64,000 bases of DNA from Mycobacterium basiliense (GCF_900292015.1 NZ_LR130759.1:3534001-3598000); one strand, 5' to 3'. Shown: positions 9,031 through 18,412, numbered from the stretch's first letter. The notes: a model not told the origin generated them from the sequence alone. Numbers and translations are program-made.

Positions 9031-9894
9031 CTATAACTCCTTCACCCGAAGCAAAGGGCCGGCTAGGTCGTAGCCAACGACGGGTCCATCGCGGCACAGC
9101 AGCAAAGGGCCCAGCTGGCAATGACCGCACCAGCCGATACCGCACTGCATGTTGCGCTCGAGTGAGACCCGAATATCACGGGCAGCAATGCCTTTGGCCA
9201 CCAATGCGTCGGCGCCGAATCGCAGCATCGGCTCCGGACCGCATAGGAACGCGGTGGTGTGATCGGGGTCCAACGTGAGTCTGCGCAGCGGTTCAGTGAC
9301 CAGACCAACCTCGCCGCGCCAACCCTGGACCGGGACGTCGACGGTGACGTGCAGTTCTATCTGCGGGTCCTGAGCCCACTTTTCGAGTTGGGCGGCAAAC
9401 ACGAAGTCCGCCCGGGAGCGGGCGCCCACAATGAGCGTCAGCTTGCGGTAGCGCGCGCGCTGAGCCAGCGCGCCCAGCACCGCCGGACGCAACGGGCACA
9501 ACCCGACTCCGCCGGCTACCATCACCAAGTCCCGGCCGGCGGCCGCGTCCAGCCCCCACGTGGTACCGAATGGTCCACGCACCCCGACAATCGTGCCCGG
9601 TTCGGCGTCGCGCAGGGCGCTGCTGACCTTTCCCACCGCGCGGACCGTGTGGGTGATCGAGCCGTCAGTGACGGTGGGGTCGCCGCTGATCGAGATCGCC
9701 GCTTCGCCAACACCGAAGGCGTAGAGCATCATGAATTCGCCCGGCTCCGGGGCCCGCACCGCCGCCCCGACCGGCGTCAGGCACAATGTGGCCGAATCCG
9801 GGCTCTCCACAATACGACTGCGCACCCGGTACGGGACGGGGGCCATGGCCGAAGTCGCTACCGCATCGCTGTTCGTGGCGTGATCAGCCATCAC
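9031..9894 (-). CDS. hyhG: Hydrogenase FAD/NAD(P)-binding diaphorase subunit
   Basis: A 287-residue ferredoxin-reductase-type protein (sulfhydrogenase gamma family). It has an FAD-binding barrel (about 20-115), a nucleotide-binding domain with [16 protein letters not shown] and [10 protein letters not shown], and a C-terminal [2Fe-2S] site [12 protein letters not shown] with a last Cys in LLLCRDG. It passes electrons between NAD(P)H and the iron-sulfur subunit. The GTG at 9894 or the adjacent ATG at 9891 overlap the preceding gene by 8-11 nt; neither has a strong ribosome site. Confidence 0.93.
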   Translation of the reverse strand: MMADHATNSDAVATSAMAPVPYRVRSRIVESPDSATLCLTPVGAAVRAPEPGEFMMLYAFGVGEAAISISGDPTVTDGSITHTVRAVGKVSSALRDAEPGTIVGVRGPFGTTWGLDAAAGRDLVMVAGGVGLCPLRPAVLGALAQRARYRKLTLIVGARSRADFVFAAQLEKWAQDPQIELHVTVDVPVQGWRGEVGLVTEPLRRLTLDPDHTTAFLCGPEPMLRFGADALVAKGIAARDIRVSLERNMQCGIGWCGHCQLGPLLLCRDGPVVGYDLAGPLLRVKEL

Positions 9895-10990
9895 CGGCCA
9901 TCTTGTTCATCTCGGCGGTGATGTCGATGCCGGTGGGACACCACGCGATGCAACGCCCGCAGCCAACACAACCCGACATGCCGAATTGGTCGTGCCAGGT
10001 ACCCAACTTATGAGTCAACCAGTGCCGGTAGCGGGAAGCGCCGGACTGTCGGACACTGCCACCGCCGTGGACATAGGTGAAATCGAACTCAAAGCATGAC
10101 GCCCAGTGCCGCCAACGTTCGGCATGTTCACCGGTGAGATCACTGACGTCTTCGGTGCTGGTGCAAAAACAGGTGGGACACACCATCGTGCAGTTGCCAC
10201 ACGTCAGGCATCGGCTGGCCACTTCGTCCCACTGCGGCGACTCGCGCGACCGAACCAACAGGTCCCGCAGATCGGTGTCCGGCATGTGGCGGCCCATCCG
10301 ATCCGCCGCAGCCTCGACATCGGTGCGCGCGCAACGGACTTGATCGCTGCTGGCCGGAGTGCTCGACAGCGCCGCCAGCACGTCGGCGCCCGCTGGGCTA
10401 CCGACATCGATCAGGTAGGTCACCTCGTCTCCGTCTAGACGCTCGGTCAACGCCAGGTCGTAGCCCGGTCCGACCGCTGGTCCGGTACCCATCGATGCGC
10501 AGAAACACAGCCCGCCGGGCTCCGTGCAATTCACTGCGACCACGAAGATGCGTTGCCGGCGAGCCACATACGAGCTATCCGGGTATTCAGTACGACCCAA
10601 CACCCGGTCAAGCGTGGCAATCGCGGCCAGATCACAGCCGCGCACACCGAGCAACGCGTAGCGCGGGACCTCGGTTTCGGATTCGGTGACACTGGACCCG
10701 TCAGGGGAGCCGGCCCACATCCGCTGTCGCGGCGGGTGCAGGAACTGTTTCCAGGACTGCGGCCCAGACGAATGCCCAAACACCGCGGCATCGTCGCGAC
10801 GACGTACCCGATAGTGTCCGGGCCCCACATCGACACCCCAGCCGCTTGGAAGATCGTGCGCCGACTGCAGTTCGGCGAGCACAATGGCGTTGTCGCGCAA
10901 CGTCGGACCGATCACGCGATAGCCTCGCTCGATCAGCACCTCGATGAGGCGGTGCAGCCCGGTGGTGTCCAACAACAAGGTGTCGGGCAC
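9884..10990 (-). CDS. hyhB: Hydrogenase iron-sulfur (beta) subunit
   Basis: A 368-residue sulfhydrogenase-beta-type protein with two ferredoxin-like motifs, [16 protein letters not shown] and [12 protein letters not shown], plus cysteines near the middle ([20 protein letters not shown]). It bridges the diaphorase and small subunits. The start is uncertain: GTG at 10990 gives the family-like N-terminus [20 protein letters not shown], while GTG at 11026 would overlap the upstream nitroreductase gene by 11 nt. The frame stays open further upstream, but that part translates the neighbour's other frame. First hydrogenase gene of the operon. Confidence 0.88.
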   Translation of the reverse strand: MPDTLLLDTTGLHRLIEVLIERGYRVIGPTLRDNAIVLAELQSAHDLPSGWGVDVGPGHYRVRRRDDAAVFGHSSGPQSWKQFLHPPRQRMWAGSPDGSSVTESETEVPRYALLGVRGCDLAAIATLDRVLGRTEYPDSSYVARRQRIFVVAVNCTEPGGLCFCASMGTGPAVGPGYDLALTERLDGDEVTYLIDVGSPAGADVLAALSSTPASSDQVRCARTDVEAAADRMGRHMPDTDLRDLLVRSRESPQWDEVASRCLTCGNCTMVCPTCFCTSTEDVSDLTGEHAERWRHWASCFEFDFTYVHGGGSVRQSGASRYRHWLTHKLGTWHDQFGMSGCVGCGRCIAWCPTGIDITAEMNKMAGDG

Positions 10991-11015
10991 CGCAGCATCG
11001 GATTTGCCGCCGGGC

Positions 11016-12017
11016 CTAGTCGGCACCGCAGTATCCGTATTCTGCGGTCCACTGCACAACGTCCGACAACGGACGTCTCGGGGTAGCCGGCAACGGATCG
11101 GCGTTGATCGGTGCCCAACCCACCCGCAGCAGCATCTGCGGATGATCGCCATTGCCAAAGACATCGGCCCGGACCGCTGCACGGGTTTCGCCGATCTCCA
11201 GCGGTTCGGTGACCGGGCAACTCGCCAGCCCCATCGCCGTGGCCGTGAGCAGCAAAACGCTGGTCGCCTCGCCGGCGCGCAGTTGGGCCAGCCGATCATC
11301 GGAGCGGGTTCCCAACGCCAGCATCACCGCATGGTCCTCCGCCACCGAAGCGCCCGGCGGCATCCCCAGCCCCGGACCCGCAAATTGCCGACTGGGTAGC
11401 GGTGCCGCGGAATCCGGCACGGGCGTGTTGCGCGCCGGCACGCCGACCATCGCAGCGTGCCGCCCGCTCCACTGCGTCGGCTCGGCGACATATTCCTCGT
11501 TGGCCGCATGGTCCCGGACCGACTTCGCCACAATCGCGTTCAATCTGTCCATGGCATCAACTTGGCGAAGCGTTACCCCTTTTCGGGCCGCCCTCGCCGC
11601 CATCAACGCGATGTCGTTCACCGGCACCGCCCAGAAGCTGTAGTGCCGTCGATCGGTTCGTCGCCGCGGTATCGCGGCGGCCAAAGTGATATCCAGCTGA
11701 TCGGCGCTGTGTCGCGACACTTCAATGGCGGCAAGATGATTCGCGTCGGCCGGATTGGGCAATCGCGCCACCTTGGCCGACCACCCGACCGCTGCCAGCG
11801 CAACGACACAGTGATTCAACGCCGCACCGCAGCTCAACATCAAATCTCGCCCATCCGGGTCGGTGTTGGGTAGCTGCAGGCCGGTGTCGGCGTAGAGATG
11901 CAAGGACGACGCGCCCACCCGCCACCGCCACGGCTGCGTGTTGTGCACGGAAGGTGCGCGACAGGCGAGGGTCAGGACGGTCTGGATGGTGCCGGAGTCG
12001 GGAAAACGAGCGTTCAT
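11016..12017 (-). CDS. Rv3131-type nitroreductase-fold flavoprotein
   Basis: A 333-residue Acg-family paralogue, closest by eye to Rv3131 (332). Motifs: ACRAPSVHNTQPWRWRV, DGRDLMLSCGAALNHC, RRRTDRRHYSFWAVPV, then GWAPINADPLPATPRRPL at the C-terminus. The start at 12017 is chosen for AGGAG 8 nt upstream and the family N-terminus MNARFPDSGTIQTVLTLA; a longer frame to 12050 lacks a signal. It lies 25 nt or less ahead of hyhB and behind a DosR box, so it probably heads the hydrogenase transcript. In M. tuberculosis Rv3131 lies next to devR; here it has become the first gene of a hydrogenase operon. Confidence 0.9.
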   Translation of the reverse strand: MNARFPDSGTIQTVLTLACRAPSVHNTQPWRWRVGASSLHLYADTGLQLPNTDPDGRDLMLSCGAALNHCVVALAAVGWSAKVARLPNPADANHLAAIEVSRHSADQLDITLAAAIPRRRTDRRHYSFWAVPVNDIALMAARAARKGVTLRQVDAMDRLNAIVAKSVRDHAANEEYVAEPTQWSGRHAAMVGVPARNTPVPDSAAPLPSRQFAGPGLGMPPGASVAEDHAVMLALGTRSDDRLAQLRAGEATSVLLLTATAMGLASCPVTEPLEIGETRAAVRADVFGNGDHPQMLLRVGWAPINADPLPATPRRPLSDVVQWTAEYGYCGAD

Positions 12018-12100
12018 GGTTGCTGCTCCTTGCCACGTCGTCGCTGTCAACGATCGCGCAATCGCATCGGCCAGACGAGGGCATGGTGTCCCTGGCGGGA

Positions 12101-12114
12101 AGGACTTTGGGCCA
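12101..12114 (-). promoter_or_regulatory. DosR box of the nitroreductase-hydrogenase operon
   Basis: AGGACTTTGGGCCA on the plus strand matches the DosR form GGGACTTTCGGCCC at 11 of 14 positions. It lies 84 nt upstream of the start at 12017, in the 143-nt gap before the operon. Confidence 0.6.
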
Positions 12115-12160
12115 TTGCCGAGCAGATGGCAGCCTCACGGCGCGCCGGTGAACCCCGGAT

Positions 12161-12961
12161 TCAGGGTGTTTTCGCTGGATCAGGCGGCGGTGCGGGCCGA
12201 CGCGGCGAGTCGACCTCAACGTCCGCAGCGAGGGTGAAGTAGTTTTCCTCTTCCTGAACAAAGTGCAGTCGCAATAGCGCATGCAAGCCGTAGAGACAGG
12301 CCAGCAGGTCATCGACTTGGTCGGGCCGTACCGCCCCGGCCGAACGCACCTGGGCCAGATGGGTGCCCATACGATCGGAGAGCCGTTGAATCTCGGCGTG
12401 CATCCGACTCATGGTGGCAGTGGCCTCGCCGCTGCCCAACGGGGCGGCCAGCGCCGGATAGAGCTGGGTTTCCTCGGCTAGTTCGTGGGGCAGGATTCGC
12501 TGGGTCAGCAGGGCATGCGCCGCGCTCGATGAATCCACTGCCCCGGCGTCAACACCAGCGGCGAGCCGATCAGCGGTGGTGCGCAGCAGTCCGATGGAAT
12601 CCCGAAGCTGGTCGTGTTCGGCGGAAAAGTGACGCAGCATCTGTTGGGTGCCAGCGGTCACCGCCATATCGGCGGCCGGATTGCCTCGCAACGCCCGCAG
12701 TGCGTTGAGGATTACCGCGACATCGATGCCCTCTTGCACCAATGCGCCCGCTGCGGGCGGCAACCAGCCGCACACCGCGATCACCATGGCCAACAGTGAC
12801 AGGCTCATCCCGACGACCGCGCTTTGCACCGCGATACGGCGGGACCAACGGGCGATGTCCATCGCATCGGCCAGTCGGTCCAGCCGATCAGTGGTCAACA
12901 CGATGTCGGCCACCGACCGTGGCCGCCGCCAGCGCGGGCGCGTCGTTGACGCCATCGCCAA
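12161..12961 (-). pseudogene. 3' fragment: ATPase C-terminal helices fused to a hemerythrin-like domain
   Basis: This frame continues the P-type ATPase after a break near 12905-12915. The first about 20 residues come from reading the ATPase motif out of frame. ADIVLTTDRLDRL and two membrane helices (about 45-95) are the normal ATPase end. From about residue 105 there is a four-helix HHE (hemerythrin-like) domain with HFSAEHDQL, PHELAEETQLYP and LLRLHFVQEEENYF, giving the His/Glu pattern of a di-iron site, then a Pro-rich tail. The fusion suggests a metal pump with an iron or oxygen-sensing tail. No independent start is convincing; without the frameshift it would be one protein of about 780 residues. 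Confidence 0.7.
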
Positions 12962-14450
12962 CCATCACGGTCACCGCCCGTTGTGTTTCGGCGCGCACCG
13001 CGTCGAACTTGTCGGCCGGGGTCTGGTCGGCATAAACCTCGTCGAGGCCCAAGACCGTGGCGACCTCCCGGGTGGGCTCGGCCCGGTCGCCGGTGAGCAG
13101 GATCAGTCGGTTCAGTCCGGCCGCACGTAGCCGCCGCACGGTGCGTGGCGCCTGCCGCCGCAGTGGATCCCGCAACAGCACCGCACCCGCCGGCCCGGTG
13201 TCATCGCAGATCCACGCGATCCCCGCGTTGTCCAGACGCGCGCGATTGACCGCGGTTGGCGCCCACGCACCCGTCACCGCATCGGCCGCTAGCTTGCCGA
13301 CCGTCACCCGAGGCCCGGCCACGGTGGCGGTCACTCCGCGGCCGGGCTCTTCGACAACGGCGGTGGGCAGTGACAACTCCAGGCGCCGGCTGAGTGCCTC
13401 AGTGACGATGGCTTCGGCCAGGACATGCGGCGAGAATTGGTCCACCGAGACCGCCAGCCGTAGCATCTCGGTCGGATCGCGGCCCGGCGCGGCCACAACA
13501 TCGACGACCACGGGACGACCCATCGTCAAGGTGCCGGTCTTGTCCATCACCAAAGTCTTTGCGCGACCCAGGTTTTCCAGCGCAGCGCCGTCACGAATCA
13601 CCACCCCTGCGCGGGACGCCCGGGACAGACCCGAGACAACGGCAACCGGCGCGGCCAGCAGCAACGGACATGGTGTCGCCACCACCAGCACGGCCACAGC
13701 GCGCACCGCCGAGCCGCTGGCCAGCCACCCTGTTCCGGCCAGCTGCAGCGCCACCGGGAAGAACCATGCCGCGAAACGATCGGCCAACCGTATAACCGGG
13801 GCGTTTTCAGCGCCAGCTTGCTGGGCCAGCCGGACAATTCCGGCGTATGTGCTCTGCTCGGCGGTTGCGGTGGCGCGCAATTCGAAGGCGATTCCGGCGT
13901 TCACCACACCGCTACGCACCGGTTCACCGGCCCCGCGTTCGACCTGAAGGGGCTCGCCGGTCAGCGCCGACTCGTCCAACACAGCCTCCGCGTCGACTAT
14001 CCGCCCATCCACCGGGACCACCTCACCGGGACCTACCACCACAACGTCGTTGACTACCACCTCCGACAGCGGAATGGCCCTGACCTGTTTTCCGACCCGG
14101 CGTCGGGCAAACCGGGGCGCACGCTCGAGCAGCGTCCGCAAGTCACGTGCCGCACGGCGTTGCGCCGCCGCGTCTAGCGCACGCCCGCCCGCAAGCATCA
14201 CCGCGACGAGGGCGCCAGCTAGGTATTCGTCCACCAACAGGGTGCCGACCAGCGATAGGACGGCGATAACGTCGACACCGACCCGCCCATGCCGCAGCGC
14301 CACCACGCCCCACGCAAGGGCCGGCACCACCGCGACCAGGGTCCCGGCGATCCAGCAGCCGTCGGCCACACCGCGCCATCCGCCCAGCCAGGCCCCGACG
14401 CCGATAGCCAACAGAGCGACGGTGCACACCAGCAGCGCCGGTTCGGCCAT
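12888..14450 (-). pseudogene. P1B-type metal-transporting ATPase, frameshifted
   Basis: Heavy-metal P-type ATPase without an N-terminal metal-binding domain. Seen are N-terminal helices, the actuator motif ALTGEPLQVE, transmembrane motif ATPCPLLLA (TPC where CPC is usual), phosphorylation site DKTGTLTMG, the nucleotide domain, and GDGVNDAPALAAA. The usual HP of the nucleotide site is replaced (FSPHVLAEA). Directly after GDGVNDAPALAAA the frame leaves the family and stops 9 codons later; compared with the usual spacing to ADIVLTTD about 40 nt are missing, so the frame is lost. ATG 14450 is the likely start; the frame extends to a TTG at 14549. It sits behind the DosR-linked operon, but no box is seen in front of it. 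Confidence 0.82.
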
Positions 14451-14664
14451 CGCGCGTGCCCGCAAAACCCGACGACCGGCCGTAGCTGCCGAACCGTCTG
14501 ACAACGAAAATCCTATCCGTACAGTTACTTTGGGAGTGACCCACACCAAGTGCGTTGCCGCCCGAACAAGCCCGAGTCGAGTCGATCATGCAACGCTCGC
14601 CCGAGGCTAGGGCCGTAGTACCCGGCCCGCGCAGGACTTCGGGCCCAGTTCGCACTACGCCAAC

Positions 14665-14720
14665 GGCGAGTCAACGGCCAGTTCAACGACGAGTCAACGG
14701 CGAGCCAACGGCGAGCCAAC
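14665..14720. repeat. 11-12 bp tandem repeat across a stop codon
   Basis: Five tandem units on the plus strand: GGCGAGTCAAC, GGCCAGTTCAAC, GACGAGTCAAC, GGCGAGCCAAC, GGCGAGCCAAC, with a decayed sixth (GCGATGCAAC) after them. The array contains the stop codon and last codons of the glyoxalase-fold gene. The unit length is not a multiple of three. Confidence 0.85.
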
Positions 14721-15077
14721 GCGATGCAACGTACCGTCTGGATCGACGTAGGCGAATTCGCGTAATCCGTATGGGGTGTCGTGCGGTGAGTGCAAGTGAC
14801 CGCCTAGGTTCTCCCGCGCCTGCACCATTTGCCATTCCGCGTAAAGCGCATCGGCGTCGGTGACATACAGGTAGACGCTGGAGCTGGTGCTGAGCGGGTC
14901 ATGCTCGGCCCATTCGGCGAGATGAATCGATGCCCGGCCCCGGTCGACGAATCCGTAACGATTCGGCCCTTGATATGCGCGCGCGTCGAACCCGAGTTGG
15001 CGGTAGCGGGCGAGGGCAACGTCCAGGTCCCGGACTGGGATGATCGGTGCTATCGAGGTGAAGTCAATTCCGGCCAT
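14694..15077 (-). CDS. Glyoxalase/bleomycin-resistance fold protein
   Basis: A 127-residue vicinal-oxygen-chelate protein. It starts MAGIDFTSIAPIIPVRDL, with paired beta-alpha-beta-beta-beta modules seen as RYRQLGFDARAY, IHLAEWAE (metal-ligand-like His), SVYLYVTDADALYAEW and REFAYVDPDGTLHRVG. Small proteins of this kind resemble bleomycin-binding or lactoylglutathione-lyase-like proteins; the substrate is unknown. The ATG at 15077 lies inside the end of the membrane-protein gene (28-nt overlap), so the two are probably translated together. Its C-terminus is made of the 11-bp repeat, which also supplies the stop. Confidence 0.85.
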   Translation of the reverse strand: MAGIDFTSIAPIIPVRDLDVALARYRQLGFDARAYQGPNRYGFVDRGRASIHLAEWAEHDPLSTSSSVYLYVTDADALYAEWQMVQARENLGGHLHSPHDTPYGLREFAYVDPDGTLHRVGSPLARR

Positions 15078-15952
15078 GCCCGATTCTGTCCGCTCGGGCC
15101 CAGGCGTGTCACGTACCGCCAATCCGAGAACAGCAGCTTGCAACCCAGCCAGCCAAATACAAGGGGGAACACGAAGTACTGGTATTGGGTCCACACCAAC
15201 GCGAGCAAGGTGTCGGTCACGCCGCCGGGCATGTCCTTGAAACCACCGAATACCTCGCTGAAGGAGAAGATGAAGGTCGCCACCACCGGCTCGCCAGCCG
15301 CAAGAATTGGGATCAGGTAGCGCATCGACGACCGCTTCTTGTTGAGCCGCCAGAAGGCCAACACGGTCGCGAGGTTGACGAAGGCGTAGATCTCCAGGGC
15401 GAAGAACGTCGAGTTGTGATTGACCGTACGCAGGTCGACCGAACCGAACGAAGCCAGATCCCACCAGTACATGTGCAAGACGTGCTCACGCATCCACGGG
15501 GTGTAGGCGACGATGTCGTTGAGCGTGTGCAGGTCGTGAAAGACGAAGGGAGAAAGGACTACCCATGGGATCTCCCAGAGCAGATTCGTGATCAGATACG
15601 ACACCATCCACAGCACCAGACAGTCGTGGAAAAGCGCCATGCGCGGGCGAGTGCGCGCTCCCGGGAGCAGAAGCGGAATGATCCACGCGTTGAGCCAGAT
15701 GCTGATCCCGTACAGCGAGGCTTTGGCGCTGGTGGGGAAGTCCAGCACGCCCACATAGAAAAGCGTGGCAAAGACTCCGACCGCCCCCCAGAACATCGCC
15801 GTCCAGATCACGAATGCTCGCCATGTCGAGAACGCTACTCGGCGCTCCTCGGCGCCACCGGGCCGCAATCGGTCCAGATCGAAGCGCTGCCTGGTAGACC
15901 CGCTGGCCGCCACCTCGGTGGCATTGGCGGCGCTCCCCTCGAAACTCATCAT
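15050..15952 (-). CDS. Multi-span membrane protein, emopamil-binding-like
   Basis: A 300-residue integral membrane protein with about seven hydrophobic helices, including FVIWTAMFWGAVGVFATLFY, ISIWLNAWIIPLLLPG, LVLWMVSYLITNLLWEIPWV, YAFVNLATVLAFW and QYFVFPLVFGWLGCKLL. The pattern of His, Trp and acidic residues in loops (HDCLVLW, NLLWEIPWV, REHVLHMYWWDLASFGSVDLRT) resembles the emopamil-binding/EXPERA family, but I am not certain. Function unknown, possibly lipid or sterol related. It is divergent from the IclR regulator with only 49 nt between the genes, so IclR control is likely. Confidence 0.72.
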   Translation of the reverse strand: MMSFEGSAANATEVAASGSTRQRFDLDRLRPGGAEERRVAFSTWRAFVIWTAMFWGAVGVFATLFYVGVLDFPTSAKASLYGISIWLNAWIIPLLLPGARTRPRMALFHDCLVLWMVSYLITNLLWEIPWVVLSPFVFHDLHTLNDIVAYTPWMREHVLHMYWWDLASFGSVDLRTVNHNSTFFALEIYAFVNLATVLAFWRLNKKRSSMRYLIPILAAGEPVVATFIFSFSEVFGGFKDMPGGVTDTLLALVWTQYQYFVFPLVFGWLGCKLLFSDWRYVTRLGPSGQNRAWPELTSPR

Positions 15953-15979
15953 TCGGTCACGGCCTTGCCTATGTCGAAA

Positions 15980-15999
15980 TATCGACGTATGGTTCGATA
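15980..15999. promoter_or_regulatory. Inverted repeat, probable IclR operator
   Basis: TATCGA and TCGATA are inverted arms separated by 8 nt, within the 49-nt gap between the divergent membrane-protein and IclR genes. The position would block or control both promoters. Confidence 0.5.
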
Positions 16000-16001
16000 T
16001 T

Positions 16002-16913
16002 GTGACGCAGACAGTAGACCCTGCCGCAGTTTCCAGTCAAGGGTTGTCGCCGCCCACCGAACGGGTCATCGCGGTATTGGAACTGCTTGGCCGGAACCCG
16101 ACCAAGCAGTTCTCGTTGGCCGAGATCTGTCGCGGTCTGGATATCAGCCGCGCCACCGGACACGCCATCCTGACGACGCTGGCGGCCCGCGAGTGGGCCA
16201 TCAGGGATCCCGAAACTGCGCGCTACACCTGGGGGCCGGCGGTGGCCGCACTGGCGACGCCGAGCACCGCGCAGCTTTACCGCACCGACCTTCAGGCGTT
16301 GGCCACCGCGACCGGCACGCAGGTGATGCTGGCTCGTCGGGAGGGCACCACGCTGGTGGTCATCGACACCGTCGGTGAGTGTCCGCGTGGGCCGCGGATC
16401 TGGCGAGGCATGCGAACGCCGTTCATACCCCCAATCGGACGCGACTACGTCGCGTGGTGGAGTGCGGATGCCCAACTGGAGTGGCTGCAAACAATCGGCA
16501 CCCCGAGCCGTCCGCTGCAACAGCGAATGATGGCGGTACTCAACGAGATTCGCCAACGCGGCTACGTCGTCGAACGACTCACCCAACAATACGTGCGGGT
16601 CTACACGGCGTTGCGCGCGCTCAGCGCCGACGGCGAGGTCGACGAAATCACCACCCGCCTGGCCCGCGCCTACGCCGATCTGGCCGTTATCGACGTGCTG
16701 GACGGCGAACTGAGTAAAGGCACCACCCACAGCGTCGCCACCATGTCCGCGCCCATCCGCAATCCGGACGGAGTCGCCACGATGACGGTACTGGCCGCGG
16801 TTTTCAGCACCCTCGACGGGCCCGCTATCCGCGCGCTCGGCGAGCAGTTGCGCCGTACCGCGCATGCGATGGAGCAACGCACAGTCCGCTACGGCGACCC
16901 AACCCCGGCATAA
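16002..16913 (+). CDS. IclR-family transcriptional regulator
   Basis: A 303-residue regulator. The N-terminal winged helix-turn-helix (about 15-75) reads TERVIAVLELLG, FSLAEICRGLDISRATGHAI. The effector domain (about 85-290) has YRTDLQALATATGTQVMLA and ends before a short polar tail. The GTG at 16002 is chosen because it places the HTH at the usual distance from the N-terminus; the frame is open upstream into the divergent gene. The ligand is unknown. It probably controls the divergent membrane-protein and glyoxalase genes through the inverted repeat just upstream. Confidence 0.85.
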   Translation: MTQTVDPAAVSSQGLSPPTERVIAVLELLGRNPTKQFSLAEICRGLDISRATGHAILTTLAAREWAIRDPETARYTWGPAVAALATPSTAQLYRTDLQALATATGTQVMLARREGTTLVVIDTVGECPRGPRIWRGMRTPFIPPIGRDYVAWWSADAQLEWLQTIGTPSRPLQQRMMAVLNEIRQRGYVVERLTQQYVRVYTALRALSADGEVDEITTRLARAYADLAVIDVLDGELSKGTTHSVATMSAPIRNPDGVATMTVLAAVFSTLDGPAIRALGEQLRRTAHAMEQRTVRYGDPTPA

Positions 16914-17026
16914 AGTCACCGACACCACGGCCGCCGGCGCTTGGCGTTGGCAGGCGCGATAATCACCGGAAGAGATTTCGGCAGGCTCCCGCCTGACCGG
17001 CGTCTGACCAGCGGGAAAGGAGCGCC

Positions 17027-17530
17027 ATGGCAAAACCGATGTGGCTGCTGATCCGCGTCGGCGCGTGCTGTGTGGGTGTTGCGGCGTGCGCGTCGCAACC
17101 ACACCCGTCCGCGTCCAGCACGAGTTCTTCGGCGATGGCGGCCAGCACGAGCACTGCCGACGCCACCGATACCAGCGCAGGCACTGCCGTTACCAGCGCC
17201 CCATGCGTCGGATCGTCGATCTGCCCGCCCCCACCACCGGATGCCCAGGGCAACCCGGCGTGCTTCTATTCCGATGGTTGGCAAGCCACTTCGTCAGGCG
17301 CCGGTATCGAGGTGTGGTATTTCCATGACCCACAGGACATTCCCAAGCCGGACAAAGTCACCGCCGTGGTGCAGAAAGTGGACGGCACGAACGAGTCTCA
17401 GGAAGCGATTATCCAGGCCGGACAACAGGTGCATCGCTTCGAGTTTCCCGGCATCGAGAGGTCGGCTGTGTCCGAGGTATTTCTCGACACGGGCAACGGG
17501 CGCTGCTTTGTGATCGGGCCCGGTAGCTGA
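17027..17530 (+). CDS. Putative lipoprotein
   Basis: A 167-residue secreted protein. A basic N-terminus and hydrophobic stretch end in a lipobox-like VAAC (Cys 21), followed by a Ser/Thr/Ala-rich linker (about 25-60) and a small domain with four cysteines (PCVGSSICPPPPP, ACFYSDGW, GRCFVIGPGS), which may form two disulfides in the cell envelope. AAAGGAG lies 5 nt before the ATG. I do not recognise the family. It stands alone between the iclR and echA genes. Confidence 0.75.
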   Translation: MAKPMWLLIRVGACCVGVAACASQPHPSASSTSSSAMAASTSTADATDTSAGTAVTSAPCVGSSICPPPPPDAQGNPACFYSDGWQATSSGAGIEVWYFHDPQDIPKPDKVTAVVQKVDGTNESQEAIIQAGQQVHRFEFPGIERSAVSEVFLDTGNGRCFVIGPGS

Positions 17531-17626
17531 TTGCGGGGATGTGCGGGTAGTGCCAGGCGGTCCACCGGCTGAGCCAAGGTACCCGGGAGCCGATTCTTGC
17601 CAAACCGAGTCCCTACAGTTGGCCTC

Positions 17627-18412
17627 ATGAACAGTGCCGTGGACCCGCTAGCCATCACCACCGAAGGATCGATCCGGATCTGGACAATCAATCTGCCCGA
17701 TCTCGGGAACGCCATCACCAGTAGAGACTTCATCGCGTCTTTCGAGGCCGCCGTCGACGATGCCAACGCCGACACCACCATCCGGACGATCATTCTCACC
17801 GGTGCCGGCAAGATCTTCTCGGCCGGCGGCAACGTCAAAGAGATGGCCAACCGGACCGGAATGTTCGGGCTGGACGCGCGAGCGCAGCGCCAGGCGTATG
17901 CCGAAGGAATCCAGCGGCTCCCACGAGCGCTGGCCCGGCTGGAAGTCCCGCTCATCGGTGCGATCAACGGCCCGGCCATCGGCGCCGGCTGCGACCTGGC
18001 GATGATGTGCGACATTCGGGTCGCCTCCGACCGCGCATCGTTCGCCGAGAGCTTCGTACAGCTGGGCCTCATTCCCGGCGATGGCGGCACCTGGTTCCTT
18101 CAGCGCACCATCGGCTACGAGCGCGCCGCAGAGATGACGCTTACCGGTGACCGCATCGATGCAGCGACCGCCCTGGAGTGGGGCATGGTAAGCCGCGTCG
18201 TGCCGCACGACGATCTCCTCCCCCAGGCCCATGCACTTGCCAAACGCATCAGCAAGAACCCCGCCCACGCGTTACGGATGGCCAAACGGCTGCTACACGA
18301 ATCCCGCACCGGCGCTCTTGAATCCACGCTGGGCTTGGCCGCGGCCATGCAACCGCTCGCCCATCGAGACCCCGAGCACGAGCAACGCATTGCACAATGG
18401 AAGTCACCCTGA
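17627..18412 (+). CDS. Enoyl-CoA hydratase/isomerase family protein
   Basis: A 261-residue crotonase. Oxyanion-hole segments are KIFSAGGNVKEM and NGPAIGAGCDLAMMCD, with the active-site loop FVQLGLIPGDGGTWFL. It would hydrate, or isomerise, an enoyl-CoA in a beta-oxidation-like route. The ATG at 17627 is preferred to an in-frame TTG at 17597. The stop overlaps the next start as TGATG, so it is coupled with two acyl-CoA dehydrogenase genes. Confidence 0.9.
   Translation: MNSAVDPLAITTEGSIRIWTINLPDLGNAITSRDFIASFEAAVDDANADTTIRTIILTGAGKIFSAGGNVKEMANRTGMFGLDARAQRQAYAEGIQRLPRALARLEVPLIGAINGPAIGAGCDLAMMCDIRVASDRASFAESFVQLGLIPGDGGTWFLQRTIGYERAAEMTLTGDRIDAATALEWGMVSRVVPHDDLLPQAHALAKRISKNPAHALRMAKRLLHESRTGALESTLGLAAAMQPLAHRDPEHEQRIAQWKSP

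Noticed and set aside
15185..16378. A 397-residue open frame on the plus strand opposite the membrane protein.
   Set aside because: It is the antisense of a clear membrane-protein gene, highly charged, and runs into the IclR gene in another frame.
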